Origin: Diphasiastrum complanatum
Lineage: Eukaryota; Streptophyta; Lycopodiopsida; Lycopodiales; Lycopodiaceae
Assembly: GCA_029204225.1 (NCBI GenBank)
Contig: CM055113.1
Location: 8,894,364-8,958,363 of the forward strand
Direction of reading: 5' to 3'
Length of the DNA stretch: 64,000 nt
In this document: in pieces, positions 45,190-57,800 of the stretch
Layout of the letters: each line of letters starts with the position of its first letter
How positions within the stretch are numbered: the first letter of the stretch is position 1
The notes under the pieces: generated by a model
The model's database searches: none
The model's input: only the letters and a program-made list of their open reading frames with translations
Told to the model about the DNA's origin: nothing
Position numbers and translations under genes: made by a program

Positions 45190-45271
45190 CTACTTTGATT
45201 TCTTTTTCTTATGAGAACTTCCACCATGTGAACCACCAGAGCTTCGAACAGACTTGTTGCTGGTCTTTCCA
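45190..45271 (-). CDS. last exon: basic Ser/Gly/Lys tail
   Basis: It encodes KTSNKSVRSSGGSHGG, then SSHKKKKSK and TAG. The acceptor is weak (ATGAAG), but the phase (one base completing a Gly codon) fits the donor at 45417. The C-terminus K-K-S-K places lysines at -3 and -4, which is the dilysine ER-retrieval pattern of type I membrane proteins. ER residence is an inference. Confidence 0.75.
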
Positions 45272-48200
45272 CTTCATATAAAAAGATACATACAATGTCA
45301 ATATATTGGCAGTCAATCAAATCCAAACAATGCATTACACATAGCTATCAAGCAAGAAACAGTTAATTCAAAGTGGAATGATATGACAAACTGAGAAGAG
45401 ATGATTTGAGGATGTACCCAAAAGTTGAAGAGAACACAAGAAAGATGCCCAGAACTGGCAACAACAGCAATGCAGAGGCCTGTCCCAAAGTTGAAAGCAC
45501 AGCTAGTTAGTTAGAAAAGTCAATTGACGACAGATGAATTTGACTTCAGCAACTAGTAAATTGAGATCGGATGCAGTAACTATGAGCTACGAAATATGTT
45601 ACTGGACTGACAGACGTCTATAATGAAATGCTATGAAGTGAGTTTGTGCAACTGCAAATTAACCAACTATTTCACAGCCACCGTTAAATATATTAGCAAC
45701 AGTCGAGCATTTGTAGAAGGGAAAAACCATGGCTATGTTTGTCTTTCTGCAGAGATGGACTGGAAAGTAGTTGCAGCAAGGTCGTTCAGCTTTGAATTGA
45801 TAGCGCAAGCCATTCAGTTCTTTAAGACTACCTTACTTGATGAAGATCGAGTTCTCTGCTGATTTGTCAGCAAGAAGCCTGGGTTCGATACCTCTTGAAC
45901 ACGCTTTTTGACCCGTCTTTTGATCATTTTTGTAGTCATCCATATCATGAGTTTAAGTAGATGAATATTTAACTATCTTTGCATATGAAAGTTGGGTTCC
46001 CCACATTTTGCTAGAAGATAATATTTATCTATCCAGAGACTCATATGTGACCTAGATTAAAACTTGATCTGTGGCAGGAAAAACATGTGCCAGTGATCCA
46101 TATAGCAGACGCTTATTCTGATGAATTTAGTTCTCAATTGTTCAGGACCAGATTTGCATTAGCACCAGACATATATTCTACTGTTCTGCTATTTTTAGGA
46201 GACTATTTACAAAGAAAAATTCATAAAGCCCGAACAACAATTAGATCATTCATAGTATTAGCGAATTGGGATGTTTAGGGTGTTGGTAGCATAATTTAGA
46301 AGAAGGGCACAGCAACGTGATAAAGATTCTGCGACATGGAGTTAAGTCGATGGAGCATGAGTCATTATAATTTCAGTAGTTTTAATTTCTAACTGTATCA
46401 TTTGGACTTCCTATTCAAGTTTGTTAAAACAGTCCAGCAATATCACGTGTAACTTATCATCCTGGAAAACCTGACCGTTTTGGGATCGTTTTACAAGACA
46501 AAAGTACAAAAAGTTTGAATATCTATAAGCAGTAGAACCTCGTTGACTACACAACAGCCACAGAATCATATGACAGACTTCTTGATTGAAGTTTCGATGT
46601 CAATTCAAACCACGTTGTCAGCTTCAATCAAAACTTTGCACAATCAATGATGAGATCATACACACCAGGAACCATATCAGCTCCTTGCTTGCCAACGCCG
46701 CCAAACACTCATACTTCTTTATGCTTTCCTGAAGGGAAGTCTGCAACTGTAACAGAAAACAAATAAGATGCTGCAGGTGTCATACAAAACAAGTCAATGA
46801 ACGAAATAGCTTTCATTCCAATACCTTTCATGAAGCCTTTCCAAAAAAACACACGAACACAAAATTAAACATCATTTATGTACTGTCCTCATTTGTGTCG
46901 CAAATTGTGGCCGCACCCCTGAGCTCATGGAGAGGAAACAAAGTCCTAAACTGCTCACTACTTGTTGGAGGATTTATCGTCATCAAGTTTAGAATGTACA
47001 TCATCTATATATGTAAACATAACACTATCCCAAAAGAAGTGGCAAGTAAATCCTCCATAAAACCATGCCAATATTTGCAAAGGCTTTTTATGCATAGCTA
47101 CATTAAAAAAAAGATAATTTTTGGAGATTTTCGTCTATAAAAACTTCAAGCAAAAATTTGCTCCAAAAGCTCTTCATTGTTAGAAACTTCCCCAATGCAC
47201 ACTAGGAAGCAATTTTTATCGTGTTTTTTGAAGCATGCATCATTCTGGCATGGGAGACATGAGTGCCTTAGAAACGTTGCTTAAAAAACAATTTACACTT
47301 TTCTTAGCAGATATTTGCACGAGAGAAAGAGAGAGACAGAGACACACACACACGCACAAAGACACAAACGTACCCGTAAGTGGTAAGTAGTAGTCAATTT
47401 TGAGAGTATTTGGTATACGCTATGAGCTTTTTCAAAGAATGGTCCATAGAAGCTGCGAGTTGATTGGACATAAGGCTGAGCAAAAACAGAAGCCTTGTCA
47501 ACATAAGGCTGAGCAAATACGGCAGTCTTGTCAACATAAGGCCCCGCTTTCTCCCTGACAAGCTGCAGCAAAAACGTAGAGAACCATGTCAAGGTTATTT
47601 GTTGGAGATGTATAGCGATGTTAACGTTGTCGTTACGTATTCTAGCACATAAACTGAAGAACGTAGCATTCAAGCTTAAGCAAATACCATTGAAGAGAGG
47701 ACGTAACAATGCCTATTACAACAAGATTTCAGGGAAAAAGAGCATGGTGAAATCAACTCTATGGCATTAAGGCCTAAATTCAATGACCTAAATCATACTG
47801 AAAAGGCAATCTCAATACAAAGAAATTCTTTTAGACATTTCTGAACATATGTACATTCATAGGCATTCAAATCTTTGGTGGCCCTAGCCTGAAAACCGTT
47901 AACATTAAAGAACTGCTTTCTGGAACAACCACTTCAACATTTCAGCTGGAAAAGGGCGCTTTTGATGAATGATGTTTTGATAGAGAGCATCTTGATGTGA
48001 TTAAATATGTGATGGAAAGAAAGAATGACACTTTATGGATAAGCTGCCGATCAAGTTAGTTTCAAATTTCAATTCAGCTCTTGAACGAAGTTAAATCCAT
48101 CTAGACTAGTAAATCATATCTGGAAAACTAAACACGGGTATAAGAGATTAGTGCCTCTTGGACACTTGTGGTGACAGATAAATGTTTGCAAATTCAACTC

Positions 48201-48821
48201 TTGCTTCGACTTTCCACTGTTTCTATATGGGGACCATAGCTCCATAGTATATGCATTCAGAAGATAGCAACAAAAAATATTCATATTTGTTTGGAATGTA
48301 AAAGAATAAAATATAACTTCTTCTAGGATGTACTTACCAGGCATCAAACATAAATTGGAATTAGTGTCAAAAACTAAAATTCAGTGTCTCAAAACGGCTG
48401 ACACAATTGTTAGGCATTTCTTATTTCAAAATTTATAGGATAAGAACAAATTGTAGTTATTTTTTACTATTTGCAATCACAAAACAATGTTTTGGTATTG
48501 AAGGAAAATATGCATAGGAAGAGAGCCAAAGGAGGAGGAAGATTAGGTTTAGAGTTTAGGGTGAGGCAGTGAGATCCTTACCTCATTAACCTTGACCAAT
48601 GCCTTAATCCCAATCTTCAAGGAGAAAGAGAGAGGGTTAATTCAAAACTACTAGAAAGCATTTAGAGAGAGTTTAGGATTTAGATAAAGACAGACACAAA
48701 GGCAAAGATGGAGAGAGGAGGGGGGTTTATGGTTTGTGTTCATGTTAAAAAGTAGGCAGAGAGACACTTGAAAAATGTACCTTTAAGTCTTATGTATGTT
48801 CAAGTACCCAAAAGACATTAG

Positions 48822-48896
<75 letters not shown>

Positions 48897-51800
48897 GTTT
48901 CTAGGGTAATCCCCAAGAAGATGAGATTTGTCATATGTGTACTTTCAGTGAACTCAAATAGAGGAGCACTTTATTCTTAGATTTCCTCTATATTATGAGA
49001 ACAGAGGGAGGTAACAATGTTCCTTTCATTGTCAGCTGGTTACACGTTGCTCATTGACGTCCTATGTTGATTAGAGATGTGTGGCATTGATGGCACAAGA
49101 GATGTTCCATTGGAGGGTGCTATGACACTGATGCCAGCATGAAACTATTTATTTAATACAAGTTAACTATGCTGCAATCACCATGTACACATTTTTCTTG
49201 CTCTAATAGAAGATGTCCAACATTGTTATTCAGGGAAAATGGTCCACCAAGAAGGAACCGAGTCATGCATCCTAGAAGCAATGTGAAAACTAGTTTGACA
49301 CACTGGATAAAAAATCCAATAAGCTTGGCAGAATTGTAAAGGTTTTTATTTTTAAAGTAATGTCAAATTAAATGGAAATATAAGACGTGTTTACTACAAT
49401 GATTGTGGAAACTACAGAGGCAAATAGCAAAATGAAGAAAAATCAACAACAATTAATATGGCAATGGGCTAAAAAATCACTATCCTTTCAAACTTCTGGA
49501 TGAAAGACAATATCGTTAAATATTGAGACTTAACACACGAAGAGCTACAAGACGGGGCCTCACAAACTCACACACAGCCTCCACGACCTATGGCATCCAC
49601 ATCATCCACCATCACAGTGTTTAAACCTGTGTTGCAGCGGAAATCAACAGCAATCAATATGGCAATGGGCTAAAAAATCACTATCCTTTCAAACTTCTGG
49701 ATGAGAGACAATATCGTTAAATATTGAGACTTAACACACCAAGAGCTACATGACGGGGCTTCACAAACTCACACACAGCCTCCACGACCCATGGCATCCA
49801 CATCATCCACCATCACAGTGTTTAACCTGTGTTGCAGCGGATCGCGATCCGCTGCAAAAACGTTCCGGATCGTGCGATCTGGAACGTCAGCGATCCGCGA
49901 CCTGGATCACAATTTTTTTTTTTTTTTTGAGTTTAACACTAACTAAATCAGTTTTGAATGGTGTTTTGATGCCAATAATTTGTATATCTACTGATTCCGT
50001 TTTCTGTTAGAAAATGATAGAAAGAGTTAGAAGGAGCCTTCCTTAGATTGGCGGGAATTGTATACTTCTTTTGGAATAGCTGGAACAAGGGGTTCGGGGG
50101 GCGGTAGCCCCCCGGTGGGGGGTTTGGGGGGCAACCCCCCCCGACGGTAAGGCCTCTTCATGATTTGGCCTTCCAACTCCCTGAGTGAAAACACACTTTT
50201 TGGTGTTTCGCACCCGAAACAGTCGACAAACTACACAGCTCAAATTTCTGAAACCACAATGAAAATGCAGCCAGTTTTCATCTACTGATGTCCAGATTTC
50301 TAATCAATGTAGCCCGCAGCCATCTGAAACCAAGCAACAGATTTGCATAACAATTGCTTTTTTGATATCCTTTCACATGATACCCATATTGGCAACTACA
50401 CTAAAAAAAAAAAAAAAAAATTGCGTTCCGGGAAACCCTAATGGGAAATCCCGGATCACGTTCCGGAATGCGGACTGCAACCTTGGTTTAAACACTCATC
50501 TTATCTATGCAAAATTGCTTTCACTTACATAGATTGGTTCGTTAGAGATTTGGTTCATGCAAACTCTTGGTACGAGTTCTTTAATAGCTCTTTATTTAGT
50601 TATGATCATCTTTGTGCCTTTCATACTAGTCTACCGTTAGATGTTACACGTTTTTCTTCAAAGACATTATATGCTCTCTAAGTTAGACCATACTTCAAAA
50701 GTTTGAAAATAAAAGCAGATTTCTCAATAAAATAATGCACCAACCTCCTTAACGGTTTCCAAGTGTGGTTGAGCAGATACTGAAATTTGATATGCCTGAT
50801 AAGAAGGATATAGGACAGAAAAGTAAGGAAATAATTGACCTGAGCTTACTGCAAGTCTTAAAAGAAAACCATCCAGCAAGAATGCTTAATCCTTAAGACT
50901 GCCAAAAATCTCAACAAATGGAACTTCACTGTTTGTATGCTTTATGGACAAGTTAGATACATCTACCATTATAGCTAACACCAAAATGGCAGCGGTAGGA
51001 AAACAATTGTTGTGAGGATAAGGCACACAAACACTTCAATATTTTACAAGAACGTGAGCTTAACATTACACAATATTCATCAAAAAGGAGGACACACCTT
51101 ATGGGAAAGAAATGTCACAACAGGTTCACCATGCTCACCCCATTCTTCACCTACTTTAACTTTCACCATTTCTATATGGGGACCAATGACCAGTACAGCA
51201 TCTTCCCAGTGTTGCTTTGCAGCAGGCAGCCACTTCTGTTTGTACAATAAATCCATGATTAAGCAATGAATCTGGCTAAAAATTACAAATCAAAGTGAAT
51301 TTGTGAATGAAATCATGCACCAACCTCCTTGACAGTTTCTTGAGCAGCCCCTGAAATTTGATATACCTGATAAGTTATAACAAGGAAATGGAAAATACTA
51401 GTAAGGAAACAACTGACGCAAGTTTACTAAATGTACTGAAAGCAAAGCATACAGTAAGCATACAAGCACTGCACGATATTACAGGTAAGTGAGCTTGGCA
51501 TTTTCCTGTACTCATGCAAAGGAGGACATACCTTTTCGGAAAGAAAGGTCACAACAGGTTTGCCATGCTCACGCCATTCCTTGGAAATAAAGGCCACAAC
51601 AGGTTCACCATGCTCACTCCACTCTTTAGAAAGAAAGGCCACAACAGGTTCACCATGCTCACCCCACTCTTTAGAAAGAAAGGCCACAGCAGGTTCACCA
51701 TGCTCGCCCCATTCTCTAACAAGAAAGGCGACAATAGGTTCACCATGCTCACCCCATTCGACAATTGCTAACTCCTGCAACAAGTGTATTTCTGTGAGAA

Positions 51801-54800
51801 ATTGCTTGTGTGATACATGAATAATGTCTAGAAGCTACAGTTATACTAAGGGTACTTAGAAGGAAAGGATTCTCTATACTTATCATGCAATATAACAGGC
51901 ATTCATAAAGCTTAATAATCATGCCACTAGCAACACTACAATTATGTATCCACCTCTTTGTTATGCCATAGATCCATAAGCACACAAGTACCCAGAACAA
52001 TCATCACTACAATTCATACATTCTAACCGACGACAATGTACATCTGTAGAGTTGTCAAAGCCTAATGCTAACAGCTTAATGAAGTCAAGTGGAAGAGTTA
52101 CTTGGAATCGATCCGGAAGATTCACGAGCCAAACAGGTAACCAAGCCTCAGCTACCTACACAAGGGTACAAAGAAGATGGCAACGCATTTGTCAATCAGC
52201 TATCCATTGAGCTTTTATGAGAGCTTGTAAAAACCAGCTGAACTGGAATCTTTCCTTTAATAAACCACCTTCAAAACTCTATCTGGCAATGAATAAGAGT
52301 ATTATGGGACATGTCAATTTGGACAAATTGTTCAAAAAAACTAATAAGATTTGTCAAAGTGGTCCCTGCTAAAAAGTATGTTAAGGCTTGGCAATAGGAA
52401 GAAAACCTCAAAATGTTCGAGGTGGCAACAGCAAGATGGTGAAGGTCCCAGAAACACTTGACAAGATGCCCCTACATGAGCACCTTTACTGATATTGTGG
52501 TAACAATTGAAATTGCAATGATATCACATGATAGGTGAGATTCAAGTCCTTTCCTTTTTTGTGCCTTCTCTTTTCTTCATTCTGATAAGGCGTTATTGAA
52601 TGGTATATAATGATGCATGTGCTAAAGTGAAGTTCCAAAGTAGCTTAGTTGCCCATTCCGGAATGGAACACGTTCTGGAACGTTCCAGAACATGTTCCGT
52701 TCCGGAATGGGACCTCAAAGGAAGATCTTCCTCTCCCAAACAAGGAGCAAAATGAACAAATGTTGCACCTGAACTGATTATACATCTGCCTTATAACACT
52801 GATCCTATGCTTGTACCTCATGTACAAGAAGCTGTGACAGATGATATGCATACAGATCCTTTGCCTTGTTAGCAGCCTATACTCAATAGATATAACTCAC
52901 AATATTATCGTGTACCCCATACGTGCAAAAACCTGTGCTTGTACCTCATATGGCTCATCACCTTGATCTTGTGGTGCCTTAAACTCACCTAGTTCCATAT
53001 TGAGAAGTTTTCTTCTCACGCCCTTGTACTTTTTGTCCCTCTCCCATAATAGCAGCAAGTCTCCATCTTGGTTGCAAATATCGGGCGCTCATATTTTCCC
53101 TGCCTCTGATAAAAAAACCTCTCTCATCCTAAAGTTGTCTCTAACTCTTAGCTGCAAGTGTCTCGTCATCCTGAACAATTCCTCCTTGTAAAAGTGGATT
53201 ACATTCTCTTTGCCATCTAAACCCTGATTCTGAACTCTGCCTGAACCACTGATTCTCAAGCTACAGTTGGACCTTATGCCTTCCTAATACAAATTCCAAA
53301 TCCATATAACACCATACGGACTGAGAAAAAAAAAATGTTCCGACCCAGTACGTTTCAAAATGCACGGTACGTGCAGTACAGCACATTCCGACCCAAAAGG
53401 GTCGGAACGGGTTTCTAAGCAATGTAGTATGTACTATGTACTTTCATGTCAGAATGCAGAAAAATCAAGAAAACCTAGATGCCTGTAAAAAATACCTAGA
53501 AATTCACATTAAACAAAAATTACCACACATCATGAAATGTATCCATGAAAACGGAGCACAAAATACAAAAACCTTAAAATAACATCGACATCTATAGGAT
53601 AGTCTTCTATAACCAATGCCGTCAAGATTAAGTGGAGGTCAAAAGTCTTCGATAGCAATTATGTGAAAGAGTTCATGCAAGAGATGACTCTGTAATGGAT
53701 TGTCCCATTGTTGGTGGAAAGGGGACAAAAACAAATATATAGTTCTAAATATAGATAAGCTGATAAATATGTGGAATACTCGAAGCTTTTGGTGGATGTT
53801 CTAACTCAGATTTGAAACATAGCCCATGTCAAGTTGCATAACCTGCATAGGATGCTTAAATGCATAGTCGAGGAGATGATGATTGCAATATCTAGACACA
53901 GCCAAAGAAGGCAAATGGTCCCGAGTCGTCATATCTTTTTAACAATCTAGCATTGGTTAAGATGACATTAGCCAACCTCCACAACGACATCCTAGGATGG
54001 GTGGCATTGTTGATCCCAAGTGTGCCTTTGTTGGCATAATACTATGGGATGCATGGCTATAGATAGAGGTGGAGGTCGAATGTAGGCAGAAATATGTAGA
54101 AAATTTTCTTGTGCATTATATGTTGGTTTTTCGAACTTTTTTTTTCGTGTCTCTATTCTTTAATGTTGCGCCTCTTCATAGTTCTGACACTCTCTTGTCT
54201 TGGCTCGGTTTGGTGTACCATATATTTACTCTTTTGCTTCATGTCTGATTCCTCCATTTTCACAACATGAGTTGCATAGCACTTAAGGAGCTGATACTAA
54301 TGATTTGTGCATTCTTCGTTGATCCATCAAGCCACAACTTGGTATTTATATTTAATAGCTTCAATTATGCAACCACAGCTATCGAACTCTATTCTTGTGC
54401 CTTGTCTGCTATTCCTCCAACAAAAAAACAAGTTCTTGTCAAGCTAGATACATGCATTACATTTTTTAATAACTTGTTTTCACCTGAGGGCATCATGACC
54501 AGCACACTTCCTTCCCCTTTAACTTCATGCATTGAATCATCTCCTATTAACCTTTTGACCAACACATTCTTCTTGGAAATTGAGAAACCACTTTATGTAA
54601 AGAGACATGTTCTGAGGCTTCTGATTCAACAAACTTAACCTCTTATCAGAATTGTAAGCAACACTATCGCCGAACAATTCATGATTGTGATCAAGCTGCC
54701 CAGAGTCTTATCATCGTCACTCACACTCTCATCATTGTCACAAATAGCTTCAAAAAAATGATTCTCTTACCCTTTTCAACTTCCTTTTCTTTGAATCAGC

Positions 54801-57800
54801 CAGCTTTCTTTCACACTCAGCGGTAAAGTGCCCATATTTCCACCGGAAAAAATGATTCCCATTCCTTCTAGAGGCCAACACTGTGCTGCTCTCTTGTTTC
54901 TGCCCAATTTCACCTATAGAAATTTTCTGTTAAAGTATAAATGCTTGTTCTTCTCCTAAATTCCGGATTGCTAGTTGTATCTCCTAGCTTCTTCAAGTAA
55001 TAGCTATCAGCACAGCTCTTCAAAATTAGGAGGCTTTTCTCCCATCGACCAGCTCAAAACAGAGTATTGAATTTGATATTCATAAGGAAGAAGGTTCAAC
55101 AAAGTAGACTCAATATAAAAATCTCATATGGTTTCTCCCATGGCAGCTGATTGACCTCTGATACTTATTATTTATCAGTAATGTTTCACTATTACTCATT
55201 GTCAGTATCTGCAAGTTGTTCTTCAAACATAGAAGCCCATAAACACCACTTGACTTAAATGAAGTTCTGAATTATTCACATTCTTCTTTGGCACTTTTGG
55301 CTTCCCTAACATGAGGCACAACACTGTCTTTGACTGACATGTTGCGATAACCATGTCCTTTCTTACTCTTCCTCTCATACTCTTTGGCCTCCCTCTCAAT
55401 AGTGATCTCATCCCTTCTCCTCTGAACATGTCCCACATATCTTTGTCTGACAACACATTTTGCATCATCAATTTCCAAATGCTATAAGTAGTCCTGTCAA
55501 GTTTATTACTATCACCCAATCCATACTCTGCGATGCTAGCCATAATCTCTAATTAGAGTTTTAATTGCATTCATAAGTCAAAGAAAGGCACAAACCCCAC
55601 CAAAAAATACTTCCTTAACGCTACGCTGCTGTTCTTACTACGATCTGCTCAAACGTGCCAAATACCTTGCCTGCCTGAGGTCAGTTCATTAGGGACTCCA
55701 AACTAGAGAATTTTTACTTTTTGCAGTCTACAACAATAGTCAGGTATGACGTATTTCGTTGTAGTAATATCTTAGTACCTGCAGGGTACAGATTGCCTTC
55801 ACCAGTGCCTGCTTCTGAAAACTGATTTATACTGTAAAACGCCTGGTAGATGTGTATCTGATGCATAGAACCCACGGCTCCCAGAACCGTGGGTCCTGGG
55901 AACCATGGAAGGAACCGTACCACGGTTCCAGTATTTAATTAATTGATTAATTGATTGATTGTTTAATTAGCAAATTATTACAGACACAGATTTGGACCTG
56001 ATTTGGACACAGATTTGAACCTGATCCACACAGACCTGTTAATCCACACAGACCTGATAATCCACACAGACCTGTTAATCCAGATTCCACACAGACCTGT
56101 GTACTGAAAAAAAAAATTGATTAATTGATTACCTCCAGGTTCACACGGTTCCTGCATAAAAGATCTGAGAACCGTACGGTTCTCAGAACCGTACTGAACC
56201 GTTAACGGTTCACTAATTCTATGATCTGATGATCGTGTTGCCCATTCCGGAACGAAACGCATACCAGAATGTCGTTCCTGACCGAGCAGATTTCTTTTTC
56301 CTGAAAAGATATGTTTATTTATTTTTTATTCAAATTCTTACGGAGTTCTTTTGCAAAAACGCTCATTGATCCCACAAGCCCACTTTTGACGGTGTTTTGG
56401 TGGTCAATAGCTTATTCATCCTTGCATCATTAGTGGAAATCGTGTCACAGAAGGTGTCTTTTGTACAGAACATACAGTACGTTCCGTCCTCAAAACCTCA
56501 AAACGGGTGACCTGTTTTTACATGTGCAGACTGATCTTGACTGTTAATATACTTCAAAATGTGTAATAGCCTGTGCACAACCTGAGATAGAAGCAAAGTT
56601 GCACTAACAAATCGCTTGGGGGTCGCAATTCGCGATTTGCGGAAAAAAAGAATTCGTTTTTTTTTGGCTTCCCAGAAATTCTTTTGGACTTGAACTTTCT
56701 TTTACTAGTGGAATTGGACCTGAGATTTTTTAAAATTGAACCTGAAACTACAGGGTTTCCAGTCGCAATTGAATTCCATTGGGTTTCCAGTAGTTTCAAG
56801 TTCAATTCCATTGGGTTTCCAGTAGTTTCAGGTTCAATTCTAGAAAATTTCAGCTCCAATTTCAGTAGTAAAAAGAAGTTCAGGTCCCAAAAAAATTCTG
56901 GGAAGTAAATTCTTTTTTGTGCGATTCGCTACAGCGAATCAAAATTCGCTGCAACTGTGGATAGAACTTTGCTGCAATTTCTTAGATTTGATTTGCAAAA
57001 TCTGTAGCGAATCGCAATTCGCTGCAACTGTGGATAGAACTTTGCTGCAATTTCTTAGATTTGATTTGCAAAATCTCATCCAAATTCTAACATGAAATGA
57101 GTTTAGGGCTTTCTGAACCCTTTTGGTATGCATATCTATGCTAACCTAATAATATGGCGTTTAGACACGTGAACGAGGCTACAAATCATCTCCTTCAAAA
57201 AAAACCTTCAAAACAAAAAATTGTGCACTTTATAAAAGATGAATATGCTAAGACAAAATCACAAAACATCTGGAAATCTCTAACACAAGCACAAGATCCA
57301 CCCATGGCTGTAATACTGTGCTGGAAATTTATGGAGATATGGATGCTTCTAGAGTTTCACATAACAAAACCTTGATTGATTAAGAATACAACCCAAATTT
57401 CTTTTATGAGATAGTACACAGCATCATGAAGTTTACTTATTGCCCAAAAAACAACACAGGTTAAAACACCACGACTCTCCAACACACGTAAATGGGTCAC
57501 CAAAAACATGAGTCTCTCATCCAACACAAGTCTCAATAAAATTGTGCATGAGCATGAATTATGCCCTAATTAAAATGTCTAGGGATATTCATATACTAGC
57601 ACTTTACTATGGGTGTGCCACAGATCACTTCTCCTTACACCTAGATCTTGGCTCCCTAGAAGCTCTACTAGTCGAGTTCGTCTATTTTTATTCTAGCACC
57701 TCGATTTAATGACTAACAATTAAGTACACTTAGAAGTTAGAAGACATTTAATGCACCGCAAAGATGTGTGATATATGTACAACATTGATGGACTCGGAGT

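Noticed and set aside
51514-51820. Plus-strand open frames with KKGHNRFTMLTP-type repeats
   Set aside because: A 45-base period keeps every frame open. Only the minus frame has family similarity, splice sites and phase agreement.
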